A DNA stretch of 64,000 nucleotides from JAHJCW01 sp965369995 (GTDB taxonomy: Bacteria; Fidelibacterota; Marinisomatia; Marinisomatales; JAHJCW01), in contig CBDURO010000001.1 of NCBI GenBank assembly GCA_965369995.1, positions 62,001-126,000 of the forward strand, written 5' to 3'. The first letter of the stretch is position 1. The number at the start of each line of letters is the position of its first letter. Of the stretch, positions 1 to 9,026 are shown piece by piece. The position numbers and the translations under genes are program-made. The notes beneath the pieces are model-generated. The model was not told the origin of the DNA. It saw only the letters and a program-made list of their open reading frames with translations, and did no database searches.

Positions 1-1647
1 GAAAGACAAGGAATTATTGTTGAACCGGAACCAATCGTGTCTTACGATGAAGGTTTTGAAATGGATATACCACATCATGAAGGCCGTACAATTTTTATTG
101 TTCCAATTAAGCTGAAAGAAAATATTGAATCTGGAGAAATTTTACTAACAACTAAAACAACCTATCAGTCTTGCAATAATACAATTTGTTATCCTCCAAT
201 TGATCAATCAGTTGAATTCGATGTAATCGTTGAACCGGGTGAACCTCGGTCAGACCGATTGAATTTAGCGGAAGAATCAGAAATAGAAGTAAAAACGAAT
301 GAATTGACAACTTTAGATAATGCTATAGCAAAAGGATTTTGGTCATTTATATTATTGGCGGCATCTATGGGATTCTTAGCTTTGTTAACACCGTGCGTTT
401 TTCCAATGATACCGATCACCGTTTCATTTTTTACTCAACAAGGTGAAACTTCTGGAAAGAAACCGATAAAAAATGCTTTAGTATATGCTCTCGGTATCAT
501 TACCACATTCACTTTATTAGGATTTTTATTAGCTGTGTTTTTGGGTGCCTCCGGTGCTAATCAATTAGCTTCTAGTCCGTGGGTGAATTTATTTATTGGG
601 GCTTTATTTGTATTTTTTGCTTTATCATTATTTGGTATGTATGAAATTCAAGTACCGGAAAAATTGCGCAGTTTTTCGATGCATCAGGAAAAACGTTCCG
701 GCTATGTTGGCATACTATTTATGGCATTAACATTTACATTGGCATCTTTTACTTGTACTGTTCAATTCGTCGGATTATTATTAGTTGCAGCCGCGCAAGG
801 ACAGTGGTTTTGGCCAATGCTCGGTATGATAGTATTCAGCACAGCTTTTACCTTACCATTTTTCTTTTTAGCGATGTTTCCGCAATATCTTGCAAAGTTA
901 CCAAAATCCGGAGGTTGGTTGAACGCTGTGAAGGTTGTTTTAGGATTCCTTGTATTTGCTGTGGCTTTCAAATTTCTTGGAAATGTTGATTTAGTGTGGG
1001 GCTGGGGAATATTTACTCACAATGTTGTTTTGGCTATTTGGACAGTTTCGATGATTTTCACCGGAATTTATTTGTTAGGAAAAATAAGATTGCCACATGA
1101 TTCTCCGATTGAATCAATAGGCGTAGGGCGGATGATACTCAGTTTATTTTTCATAGTGTTTGGATTATATCTTGGTAGCGGTTTGCTCGGTAGACCGATA
1201 AATGGAACAATTAAATCATATCTGCCGCCGAAAGTAGAATCAGAATCTGGTATTGTGATGACCGGCAAGGACACCATCGTGGAGGCACATAAGTGGTTTT
1301 CTGAAATGGAAGATGCCATTGCCGAAGCAAAGCGGACCGGCAAACTGATTTTTCTCAGTTTTTCCGGTTATACGTGCACAAATTGTCATTGGATGGATGC
1401 GAATATTTTATCTCTACCGGAAGTGAGAAATTTATTGAAACAATTTGTTTTAGTAAAGTTATACACTGATGGTGGAAAAAACCATCGTGAAAAGCGGCAA
1501 TATGAAATTGACCGATTTGGTACAGCCGCCCAACCATTTTATGTAATATTAGATGGAACGGAATTAGAACTTGCATGTTTTCCTGGGATGACGCGCAATG
1601 TAAACGAATTTGTAGAATTTTTGAATAAAGGAATAAATAAAGGATAA
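1..1647 (+). CDS. dsbD: Thiol:disulfide interchange protein DsbD, 5'-truncated by the window edge
   Basis: DsbD carries electrons from cytoplasmic thioredoxin across the inner membrane to periplasmic disulfide proteins. The frame is open to base 1, so the N-terminus (signal peptide and first half of the alpha domain) is missing. Visible in order are the end of the periplasmic alpha domain with its Cys pair (CNNTIC then YPP, near bases 170-195), a polytopic CcdA-like beta domain with Cys in TPCVFPMIP (base 394) and in FTCTVQF (base 754), and a C-terminal thioredoxin-like gamma domain with CTNC (bases 1375-1386). All three redox Cys pairs are therefore present. The TlpA-like gene starts 3 bases after the stop, which suggests a shared transcript for periplasmic thiol reduction. 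The GTG at base 37 is an internal codon, not the start. Confidence 0.93.
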   Translation, partial: ERQGIIVEPEPIVSYDEGFEMDIPHHEGRTIFIVPIKLKENIESGEILLTTKTTYQSCNNTICYPPIDQSVEFDVIVEPGEPRSDRLNLAEESEIEVKTNELTTLDNAIAKGFWSFILLAASMGFLALLTPCVFPMIPITVSFFTQQGETSGKKPIKNALVYALGIITTFTLLGFLLAVFLGASGANQLASSPWVNLFIGALFVFFALSLFGMYEIQVPEKLRSFSMHQEKRSGYVGILFMALTFTLASFTCTVQFVGLLLVAAAQGQWFWPMLGMIVFSTAFTLPFFFLAMFPQYLAKLPKSGGWLNAVKVVLGFLVFAVAFKFLGNVDLVWGWGIFTHNVVLAIWTVSMIFTGIYLLGKIRLPHDSPIESIGVGRMILSLFFIVFGLYLGSGLLGRPINGTIKSYLPPKVESESGIVMTGKDTIVEAHKWFSEMEDAIAEAKRTGKLIFLSFSGYTCTNCHWMDANILSLPEVRNLLKQFVLVKLYTDGGKNHREKRQYEIDRFGTAAQPFYVILDGTELELACFPGMTRNVNEFVEFLNKGINKG

Positions 1648-1650
1648 AAT

Positions 1651-2283
1651 ATGCGTAAATCATCATTAATATTATTTATAGGTAGTCTACTAATAATATC
1701 CGGATGTAGTGCTAAAGAAGATTTGAGAGAACAGAAATCGGAAATTGGCAACCAAAAAGTTAAAGAGGAAAATCTTGCAAGTACAAGTTTAACAGAGAAA
1801 GAATTGAAAACGGTAAATGCCACTAAAAAAAATCGTAGCAACGAAATAAAAGCCCCTGATTTTAAATTAGCTACTATTAGTGGCGAAGAATTCTATCTGT
1901 CTGATTATAAAGGAAAAGTTGTAATGCTCAATTTTTGGGCTACTTGGTGTGCGCCTTGCCGGGAAGAAATACCAGACCTCGTAAACCTACAAGCAAAATA
2001 TAATAAAGATGGTTTAGAAATTGTCGGAATTACACTTAATTCCGGTTCAGTTGCGAAAATTCAAAAGTTCGTTGACAAAAAACAAATAAATTATACCATT
2101 TTAACTGGTTTTGGCAATAACGAAACACATGCAGTTAATAATTTGTATAGCCAAGCTGTTGGACAGCGATTATCTACTGTCCCCACAACGTTGCTTATTG
2201 ATAGAGAAGGCTATATCGTTAAGGGGTATTTAGGAGCGCGTTCAGAAGAGGTGTTTTATAACGATATAAAAGAATATTTATAA
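1651..2283 (+). CDS. TlpA/ResA-like thioredoxin-fold lipoprotein
   Basis: Predicted periplasmic, membrane-anchored thiol oxidoreductase. An N-terminal hydrophobic segment ends in a lipobox (IISGC, Cys19), followed by a polar linker of about 45 residues and a TlpA-type thioredoxin domain from about residue 67. The active site is WCAPC (Cys100 and Cys103), and the conserved cis-proline is in STVPTT (Pro178). It starts 3 bases after dsbD, so DsbD is the natural electron donor. Such proteins usually reduce apocytochrome c or a metal-site protein; which one applies here cannot be told from the sequence. A terminator follows. Confidence 0.9.
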   Translation: MRKSSLILFIGSLLIISGCSAKEDLREQKSEIGNQKVKEENLASTSLTEKELKTVNATKKNRSNEIKAPDFKLATISGEEFYLSDYKGKVVMLNFWATWCAPCREEIPDLVNLQAKYNKDGLEIVGITLNSGSVAKIQKFVDKKQINYTILTGFGNNETHAVNNLYSQAVGQRLSTVPTTLLIDREGYIVKGYLGARSEEVFYNDIKEYL

Positions 2284-2304
2284 GCTCAATTTTAATTGAA
2301 AATG

Positions 2305-2339
2305 AAAAAGCCCCCCCATGCATCAGGCGGGCCTTTTTA
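2305..2339 (+). terminator. Rho-independent terminator after dsbD-tlpA
   Basis: A hairpin with A-run, C-rich left arm, GC-rich right arm and T-run follows the TlpA-like gene. The left arm has a run of seven C (2311-2317) against GGCGGGCC on the right, so pairing is imperfect by one or two bases. The C-run length could be a sequencing or polymerase-slippage artefact. Confidence 0.75.
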
Positions 2340-2399
2340 TATTTGAAACTTTTATAAATTATTAGCATAGAACTGTAAGAAATATCTAGGAGAGACTTA

Positions 2400-3791
2400 A
2401 TGCAAAGACGTTTATTTATATCAATAATTTTATTAATAGGATTATTATCAGCACAGAATTCTATTGTTAAACAATTTAGTTCAGCTATTGCCGATGTCGT
2501 TGAAAAAGCTAATCCTGCTGTTGTAACAATTACAGCGGAAAAAGTAATAAAAATTGATGATCAATTTCGACAATTTGGCGATTTTCCATTTTTTCATCCA
2601 CAATTACCAGATCAAGAATATTCCAGTCAGGCGCTCGGTTCAGGAGTGATTGTAGATGCTAAAAAGGGTTATGTTCTCACAAACAATCATGTGGTTGAGA
2701 ATGCCAAACAAATCAAAATCAAACTGATTGATAAACGTGTAATTCCAGCAAAAATTGTAGGTACGGATCCAAAGTCAGATATAGCAGTTTTGCAAATTGA
2801 TGTTAATAACATCCAACAAATTCCTCTCGGTGATTCTGATAAATTGCGCGTAGGTGAATGGGTGTTAGCAGTCGGTAGTCCTTTCTCTGCAAATTTAAGT
2901 CATACTGTTACAGCCGGAATTGTTAGTGCTTTAGGACGTAGTTATGTAATGCCAGGGAATGGCGATCATTATGAAAATTTTATTCAAACAGATGCTGCAA
3001 TCAATCCAGGAAATAGTGGTGGTGCCCTACTTAATCTTGACGGCGAATTAGTTGGAATTAATACCGCGATTGCTACGGGCGGAATGGAAAGATCTAATCG
3101 CGGCGTTGGATTTGCTATTCCATCTAATATGATAAAAAAGGTTATGAATGACTTAATCGAAAAAGGATATGTAGTACGCTCATGGCTTGGTGTTTACATT
3201 CAGCCTGTCGATGATAAGACTGCTCGTGCGTTAGATTTATCAAATCGCGATGGCGCTCTTGTAAGTGAGATTGTTCCGAACAGTCCGGCTGATAATGCAG
3301 GTATGCAAATTCAGGATGTAATCATAGAGTTTGATGGGGAAAAAATAACAAACCCATCACACTTGAAAAATGTTGTATCATCAACACCTCCCGGGAAACG
3401 CAGCAAATTAATTATTGTTAGAGATGGTAATCGGAAGACGATCAATATTATTTTGGAAGAGCTTGAGCAAAAATCGCAAATATTTGCGACAAACAATAAT
3501 ACTAATATGAGTTTAGGGATTGAGGTTCGAAATATCTCTAGTTCATTAGCAGAAAGATATGAAATCGATCCAGAGAGTACCGGTGTTTTGGTAACTGATA
3601 TTGATAAAAAAAGTAATGCATATGAAGCAGGCATTAGAACTGGAGATATCATTACTCGCGTTGGTACAAAAAAGGTTACTTCTATCAAAATTTTTAGAAA
3701 CCTTGTAGAAGATTTAAAGGAGCAAGATTCCTTGTTATTACTCATAAAACGAGGTGAAAGATCTAGTTATTTTGCATTTGAAATTGATTAA
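2400..3791 (+). CDS. degP: HtrA/Do family periplasmic serine protease
   Basis: Periplasmic protease and chaperone for misfolded envelope proteins. The protein is 463 aa with a signal peptide (residues 1-18, ending before QNS), a trypsin-like domain and two PDZ domains (about 255-350 and 365-460). The catalytic triad is visible: His97 in TNNHVV, Asp127 in KSDIAV and Ser206 in PGNSGGA. Length and two-PDZ layout fit the DegP/DegQ group; the symbol is given by family, as DegP and DegQ cannot be separated here. The gene ends exactly where an IS1595-type element has inserted, so its native terminator (4673-4703) is now 855 bp further away. Confidence 0.93.
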   Translation: MQRRLFISIILLIGLLSAQNSIVKQFSSAIADVVEKANPAVVTITAEKVIKIDDQFRQFGDFPFFHPQLPDQEYSSQALGSGVIVDAKKGYVLTNNHVVENAKQIKIKLIDKRVIPAKIVGTDPKSDIAVLQIDVNNIQQIPLGDSDKLRVGEWVLAVGSPFSANLSHTVTAGIVSALGRSYVMPGNGDHYENFIQTDAAINPGNSGGALLNLDGELVGINTAIATGGMERSNRGVGFAIPSNMIKKVMNDLIEKGYVVRSWLGVYIQPVDDKTARALDLSNRDGALVSEIVPNSPADNAGMQIQDVIIEFDGEKITNPSHLKNVVSSTPPGKRSKLIIVRDGNRKTINIILEELEQKSQIFATNNNTNMSLGIEVRNISSSLAERYEIDPESTGVLVTDIDKKSNAYEAGIRTGDIITRVGTKKVTSIKIFRNLVEDLKEQDSLLLLIKRGERSSYFAFEID

Positions 3792-3797
3792 TAATTA

Positions 3798-4652
3798 GGG
3801 TAAAGTCCCAGTTTAGCCACTAATGTTGATAAATTACACATATGAAAAAGCAGTTAAAGTGTTTACGTTGTGGTTGTCAAAAACTTTACTCTGTCCGAAG
3901 AGAAAAGAAGCGTTGCAGCAGTTGTGGTTACGAATGGAAACCGGACAAATTACCTTTGCACTTAACCCGGAAAGAATGGTCCAGAATTTTACACTGGTTT
4001 TTAAGAGGTTTACCAGTGGTTGCGATCGCACAGGAAACAGGGATTGAACGTAAGCGGATATTACGCGCTTTAACCTATGTAAGAATGACATTTCAGAAAG
4101 ATATTCCGGATGTTTTTTCAGGTACTGTTGAGGTTGATGAAACTTATATTGGAGGACAGTGGAAAAACAAAAGACACAGTGCAAAAGCAGGTGGCAGTAA
4201 GCGCGGTCGAGGGACTTCCAAGACACCTGTATTTGGTATTTTATGCCGTGGTGGAAAGGTATGGGCACAAGTAGTCCCTGATGTAGAAGCAAAGACATTA
4301 TTACCTCTGATCTCCCGACGGGTAGAAAGGGGAAGCACGGTATGCTCTGACACATGGAAAAGTTATACCGGGGTAGCGGCTAATGGTTATGTTCACCGCT
4401 TGGTAAAACATAGTGAAGGTGAGTATAGTGATGGTAAAGGAAACCATATTAACGGCCTTGAAGGGTTCTGGGGATATCTTAAAAGAAGATTGGCTGCCAA
4501 AGGTGGAATCAGGAAGAAAAGATTGCCATTGTACTTGGCTGAATATGTTTGGAAGTATAATCATAGAAATGATAGTATTCAATTACAGAAAAAACTCATT
4601 CTTAAACAACTTGAAAAGTAACATGTTTAGTGGCTCTTTTGGGACTTTACCC
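3798..4652 (+). mobile_element. Complete IS1595-family insertion sequence, 855 bp
   Basis: The element is bounded by 26-bp imperfect inverted repeats: left 3798-3823 beginning GGGTAAAGTCCCA, right 4627-4652 its reverse complement. The first 13 bases and the inner AGCCACTAA block match in both. A 7-bp direct repeat, ATAATTA, flanks it (3791-3797 and 4653-4659) and is read as the target duplication; 8 bp is usual for the family. The single transposase gene and both ends are intact, so insertion may be recent. It lies between the htrA stop codon and the htrA terminator. Confidence 0.92.
3842..4621 (+). CDS. IS1595-family (ISXO2-like) transposase
   Basis: DDE-type transposase of the flanking insertion sequence, 259 aa. 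An N-terminal zinc ribbon has Cys7, Cys10, Cys25 and Cys28, followed by a helix-turn-helix-like segment (about 40-80). The ISXO2-like catalytic domain has Asp99 in VDETYIGG, Asp170 in CSDTWKSY and Glu207/Lys214 in the helix NGLEGFWGYLK, a DDEK pattern. The reading frame is uninterrupted and length is normal for the family, so the enzyme is probably functional. Other frames across the element are shadows. Confidence 0.93.
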   Translation: MKKQLKCLRCGCQKLYSVRREKKRCSSCGYEWKPDKLPLHLTRKEWSRILHWFLRGLPVVAIAQETGIERKRILRALTYVRMTFQKDIPDVFSGTVEVDETYIGGQWKNKRHSAKAGGSKRGRGTSKTPVFGILCRGGKVWAQVVPDVEAKTLLPLISRRVERGSTVCSDTWKSYTGVAANGYVHRLVKHSEGEYSDGKGNHINGLEGFWGYLKRRLAAKGGIRKKRLPLYLAEYVWKYNHRNDSIQLQKKLILKQLEK

Positions 4653-4672
4653 ATAATTAATTGATATGGAAT

Positions 4673-4703
4673 AAAAAACCCCCGTTATTTGCGGGGGTTT
4701 TTT
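4673..4703 (+). terminator. Rho-independent terminator, originally of htrA
   Basis: Six A, a perfect 6-bp stem CCCCCG/CGGGGG (4679-4684 and 4692-4697) with a 7-base loop, then six T. With the insertion sequence removed, it would lie about 20 bases after the htrA stop. It now ends transcription coming out of the transposase. Confidence 0.9.
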
Positions 4704-4803
4704 ATTAATAAACAAATTACTGTAATCGTTGGAAAAATTTTGTATTTGAACTAACTTCGACGTCTAAAAAATTTAGAGAAAGATTCGACAAATTACATAT
4801 TCA

Positions 4804-7800
4804 ATGGCAATAAAGAAGGTTAATGCAAAGGTTGATTTTATAGCTTTAGAGCATAAAATCATGGAATTTTGGGAAACCAATAAAATTTTCCAAAAGCGCG
4901 TGAAATTAAATAAAGGTAAACCGCGTTGGAGTTTTATTGATGGTCCTATTACAGCTAATAATCCAATGGGTGTTCATCATGCTTGGGGCAGAACATTGAA
5001 AGACCTATACCTTCGGTACAATGCCATGACCGGACATGAAGTACGCTATCAAAACGGATTTGATTGTCAAGGATTGTGGGTTGAAATTGAAGTTGAAAGA
5101 GAACTTGGATTCAAATCAAAACGTGATGTTGAACGATACGGAATTGAGAAATTTGTGAACCTTTGTAAAGAACGAGTTTATAAATACGCCGGAGTAATTG
5201 CAGAACAATCAAAACGACTGGGATATTGGATGGATTGGGAAAACTCTTATTTTACAATGTCCGATGAAAATAATTATACAATTTGGTCGTTTTTAAAAAA
5301 GCTGTTTGAGCAAGGTAAAATTTACCGTGGTAATGACGTAGTTCCATGGTCAGGTCGTTCAGGTACAGCTTATTCGCAGATGGAAATTATCGAGGGGCGT
5401 AAACTTGTCGCACACGATTCTGTTTTTGTTCGTTTTCCATTAAAAAATAGAGATAATGAATATTTATTGATATGGACTACAACACCTTGGACTTTAACAT
5501 CTAATGTTGCAGTTGCTGTAAATGTTAATCTGGATTATGTAAAATTACAGGCGGTAGATGGTTCCATTTACTATTTTGCTGAAGATAACTTAGAATTCCA
5601 ACGTCTTGAAAAACAATTTGGCGTTAAAAAACAATGGGTTGATGGTGTTCCTAAACTCAAGACCATAGATCAAATTTTTAAAGAGCGTGGTGGATATACT
5701 GTTTTAGATACGATTAAGGGATCAGAGATAATTGGATGGGAGTATGAAGGTCCATTCGATTATCTGGAAGCTCAAAGCAAACCCGGCGGATTTCCAATTG
5801 TTAAAGATGAACTGAAAAATCAAGGTATCAATGGTCATAAGTGCCACAAAGTAATTGATGGTGGTAAGGATGGAATCGGTAACGATATAGTGGTAGCGGG
5901 CGAAGGTACAGGTATTGTACACATCGCACCGGGGTGTGGTGACATTGACCATAAAATTGGTAAAAAGCTTGGTTTAGTTAATATTGCTCCTTTGAATGAG
6001 GAATCTAAATTCATTAATGGTTTTGGTTGGCTTTCCGGTTTGACGGCAACTGAACAGGAGACAACAGACAAAATAATATCAGATTTGCGGGATAGAAAAA
6101 TACTAGTACATACTGAAAAATATCCTCATATATATCCGCATTGTTGGCGTTCAGGCGACGAATTAGTTTTCCGTATTGTTGATGAATGGTACATTAATAT
6201 GGATTGGCGGGATAATATCAAAAAGATTGTTGATAATATTAATTGGATTCCGGAGTGGGGAAAAGAGCGGGAACATGAATGGCTCGATAATATGGGCGAT
6301 TGGATGATATCGAAACAACGTTTTTGGGGTCTTGCTTTACCAATCTGGACGTTTGAAGATGATTCTTTTTATGTGGTCGGTTCCAAAGAAGAATTGCAAG
6401 AATTAGCAGTTGAAGGTTGGGATTATTTTGACGGGCATAGTCCGCATCGTCCTTGGATTGATAAAGTAAAAATTAAACATCCTGAAAGTGGATTAATCGG
6501 TACCCGAATTCTTGATGTAGGTAATCCATGGTTAGATGCCGGAATTGTTACATATTCAACAATAAAATATAATGAAGACCGATCTTATTGGGAGAAATGG
6601 TTTCCAGCAGAATTTATCACCGAGTGCTTCCCTGGCCAATTCCGCAATTGGTTCTATTCGCTCTTGGCGATGTCGACAGTAATGGAGAATAAAGCGCCTT
6701 TCAAAACTTTGTTAGGTCATGCTCTTGTCAGAGATTCTAAGGGTAAAGAAATGCATAAATCTGCTGGCAATGCTATTTGGTTTAATGATGCCGCTGATGA
6801 AATGGGTGTTGATGTTATGCGGTGGCTTTTTATTAATCATAATGTGGAAAATAATCTAAATTTTGGTTATGAAGCTGGCAATGAAATAAGGAAAAAAATT
6901 ATTACGTTGTGGAATTCTTATTCTTTCTTTGCTACTTACGCTGCAGTCGATGGATTTAATCCTCTAAAATCTAAGATTGAAGAAAGTGATTTAACAATTA
7001 TGGATCGTTGGATAAGAGCAAAATTACATCAACTTATCAAAGATATACGTTCATCGTTTGAAATATATAGACTGGATAAGTCAATGCGGAAAGTCGAGCT
7101 GTTTATAGAAGACTTGTCCAATTGGTATATTCGTAGAAATCGACGTCGTTTTTGGAAAAGTGAAGATGATTCTGACAAACAGGCTGCTTATCATACGCTA
7201 TATGATGTCTTATTAACACTAACAAAATTGTTAGCTCCGGTAATGCCGTTCATAACCGATGAAATGTATAAAAATTTAGTAGTCAATATTGATGATTCAA
7301 CTCTGAAAAGTGTACACTTATGTGATTATCCGGAAGTTGTATCAAAGTATATTGATAATGATTTGATTAAGCAAGTTGATGCGTTGAAAAAAGTTGTGGA
7401 ATTAGGACGATCTGCCCGGAATAAAGCTGACCTGAAAATCAGACAACCATTACAAAGTTTGTTTTATGTTGTAAATGATGATAATTTATCCAAGTTTCTA
7501 AATGATAATAAGTCTGTTATTTTAGATGAATTAAATGTAAAAGAGATAATGCGCGTAACTAATTCTGAAGAATTATTAACTCCTAGTGTAAAACCGAATC
7601 TTGCAATAGTAGGAAAAACATTTGGAAATGCGATACCATCAATACGAAAAGCACTTGGTGAAATGAATGTAAATGATATTATTAATCAGATACAAGGCAA
7701 TGGAGAAATAGTGTTAAATACAGATTCCGGTGACATAACATTAAAACAAGAACATATTTTGATAGAAACATCATCAGCTGAAGGATTAATAACTGCGCAA

Positions 7801-8115
7801 GATGAAGGATTTACTGTTGCCTTATCTACCGTATTAAATGATGAACTAATTCAAGAAGGACTTGTAAGAGATTTAATACGCCAAGTACAAATCATGAGGA
7901 AAAATGCTGATTTTGCTGTAGAGGATCGTATTAAAGTATATGGTGAATTTGATGGTAAATTAGAAGAAGCACTAAACGCATATAAAGATTATTTTTGTAA
8001 TGAAACATTAACAGTAAATATCGAACTAAATGGTTCGGAAATAGAATATTCTGATACAATTAAAATTCAAGGTGAAAAAATTACTCTGGGTATATCCCGG
8101 ACAATTAAAGATTAA
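4804..8115 (+). CDS. ileS: Isoleucyl-tRNA synthetase with variant signature motifs
   Basis: Charges tRNA-Ile. The 1103-aa protein has the class Ia layout: Rossmann catalytic core split by the CP1 editing domain (about residues 190-400, with WTTTPWTLTSN and GTGIVHIAPGCGD), anticodon-binding helices from about 700, and a long C-terminal region. The HIGH motif reads HHAW (58-61 in PMGVHHAWGR) and the KMSKS loop reads MHKSA (650-654). These variants occur in a divergent subgroup of bacterial IleRS, so they do not by themselves imply inactivity. There is no strong Shine-Dalgarno before the ATG. The upstream 100 bases show no T-box-like structure. The DksA-like gene follows 9 bases downstream. Confidence 0.93.
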   Translation: MAIKKVNAKVDFIALEHKIMEFWETNKIFQKRVKLNKGKPRWSFIDGPITANNPMGVHHAWGRTLKDLYLRYNAMTGHEVRYQNGFDCQGLWVEIEVERELGFKSKRDVERYGIEKFVNLCKERVYKYAGVIAEQSKRLGYWMDWENSYFTMSDENNYTIWSFLKKLFEQGKIYRGNDVVPWSGRSGTAYSQMEIIEGRKLVAHDSVFVRFPLKNRDNEYLLIWTTTPWTLTSNVAVAVNVNLDYVKLQAVDGSIYYFAEDNLEFQRLEKQFGVKKQWVDGVPKLKTIDQIFKERGGYTVLDTIKGSEIIGWEYEGPFDYLEAQSKPGGFPIVKDELKNQGINGHKCHKVIDGGKDGIGNDIVVAGEGTGIVHIAPGCGDIDHKIGKKLGLVNIAPLNEESKFINGFGWLSGLTATEQETTDKIISDLRDRKILVHTEKYPHIYPHCWRSGDELVFRIVDEWYINMDWRDNIKKIVDNINWIPEWGKEREHEWLDNMGDWMISKQRFWGLALPIWTFEDDSFYVVGSKEELQELAVEGWDYFDGHSPHRPWIDKVKIKHPESGLIGTRILDVGNPWLDAGIVTYSTIKYNEDRSYWEKWFPAEFITECFPGQFRNWFYSLLAMSTVMENKAPFKTLLGHALVRDSKGKEMHKSAGNAIWFNDAADEMGVDVMRWLFINHNVENNLNFGYEAGNEIRKKIITLWNSYSFFATYAAVDGFNPLKSKIEESDLTIMDRWIRAKLHQLIKDIRSSFEIYRLDKSMRKVELFIEDLSNWYIRRNRRRFWKSEDDSDKQAAYHTLYDVLLTLTKLLAPVMPFITDEMYKNLVVNIDDSTLKSVHLCDYPEVVSKYIDNDLIKQVDALKKVVELGRSARNKADLKIRQPLQSLFYVVNDDNLSKFLNDNKSVILDELNVKEIMRVTNSEELLTPSVKPNLAIVGKTFGNAIPSIRKALGEMNVNDIINQIQGNGEIVLNTDSGDITLKQEHILIETSSAEGLITAQDEGFTVALSTVLNDELIQEGLVRDLIRQVQIMRKNADFAVEDRIKVYGEFDGKLEEALNAYKDYFCNETLTVNIELNGSEIEYSDTIKIQGEKITLGISRTIKD

Positions 8116-8124
8116 GAGGAAGTT

Positions 8125-8553
8125 ATGACAACCCCTAAAAAATATACTAAATCTAAACTAAATAAATTTAGAAAATTAATCCAAAAAGAAATTGATATCG
8201 TCCACCAAGATATGGATGAATTAAAGGAAGGTGTTCTTGATAGCGGTAAGGCTAGTGAAAGCTATGTCCCGGATTCGGTTTACAGCGTACACATGGCAGA
8301 TGCCGGAACTGATGCTCATGAAAAAGAGAAAAATTTCCAATTTATGGTACGTGAAAACAGTTATTATCAAAACTTGGTAAGCGCTTTAAAACGGATTGAT
8401 AACGGTACATACGGAATTTGTAAGCAATGCGTAGAAGAACCGAAAAACTTGTGTTCTACATGCCCATTAATTCCTGAAGACCGCCTTATGGCGGTGCCGA
8501 TTGCAACGATGTGTGTTGAGTGCAAAGAGAAGGAGAAAATGGGTCTGCTGTGA
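8125..8553 (+). CDS. DksA/TraR-family zinc protein with an extra CxxC
   Basis: Predicted RNA polymerase secondary-channel regulator of the DksA/TraR type, 142 aa. A helical N-terminal half (about 10-95) precedes a zinc finger. The usual signature GxYGxCxxC...RLxAxPxAxxCxxC is present (Cys99/102 and Cys130/133). An insert in between adds a third CxxC, CSTC at 110-113, giving six cysteines. A GAGGA ribosome site lies 5 bases before the ATG. The gene sits between ileS and lspA; its last codons overlap the lspA start (GTGA). The role in stringent control is by family only. Confidence 0.88.
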   Translation: MTTPKKYTKSKLNKFRKLIQKEIDIVHQDMDELKEGVLDSGKASESYVPDSVYSVHMADAGTDAHEKEKNFQFMVRENSYYQNLVSALKRIDNGTYGICKQCVEEPKNLCSTCPLIPEDRLMAVPIATMCVECKEKEKMGLL

Positions 8554-9026
8554 TTGTTTTAACAATTAGTATTATAATAGTAATTATTGATCAGATTTCT
8601 AAATATTTAATTCGCTCTACGATGGAGTTACACGAGACGATTCCGGTAATCAGGGATTTTTTCTATTTAACTTATGTCTCTAATGATGGAATGGTATTTG
8701 GCATCAATTTCCCTTGGAGTATGTACTTTTTAGCTACCGCTTCCTTTCTGTTGACAATTTTTCTTATCGGTTACTTATGGTATGAACGGAAAGGACATAT
8801 TCTTTTGCGAATTTCTCTATCACTCATTATCGCCGGAGCGATTGGTAACTTTATTGATCGCGTTATGTTTAAAGAAGTTGTAGATATGTTCGATTTCATT
8901 TTTTGGGGATACCATTGGTACATTTTTAATGTTGCAGATTCAGCTGTAACTGTCGGAATGATTTTATATTTAACTTATTCATTCTTTTTACAACCAAAAA
9001 AACAGACCGCTAAATCAGTCATTTGA
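8550..9026 (+). CDS. lspA: Lipoprotein signal peptidase (signal peptidase II)
   Basis: Inner-membrane aspartyl protease that removes signal peptides from prolipoproteins. I place the start at GTG 8550, overlapping the previous stop as GTGA, because the first membrane helix then begins at once as in the family; an in-frame GTG at 8520 would add 10 residues. The 158-aa protein has four membrane helices and the conserved boxes: Asp14 in IDQISK, NDGMVFG, GNFIDR with catalytic Asp103, and FNVAD with catalytic Asp130. Likely substrates in this window are the TlpA-like, SPOR and EGKCG lipoproteins. ileS, dksA-like, lspA and rluD form one transcription unit. Confidence 0.93.
   Translation: MIVLTISIIIVIIDQISKYLIRSTMELHETIPVIRDFFYLTYVSNDGMVFGINFPWSMYFLATASFLLTIFLIGYLWYERKGHILLRISLSLIIAGAIGNFIDRVMFKEVVDMFDFIFWGYHWYIFNVADSAVTVGMILYLTYSFFLQPKKQTAKSVI

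Noticed and set aside
4704..4803. Possible T-box leader before ileS
   Set aside because: The gap is too short and lacks the T-box sequence and an antiterminator stem.
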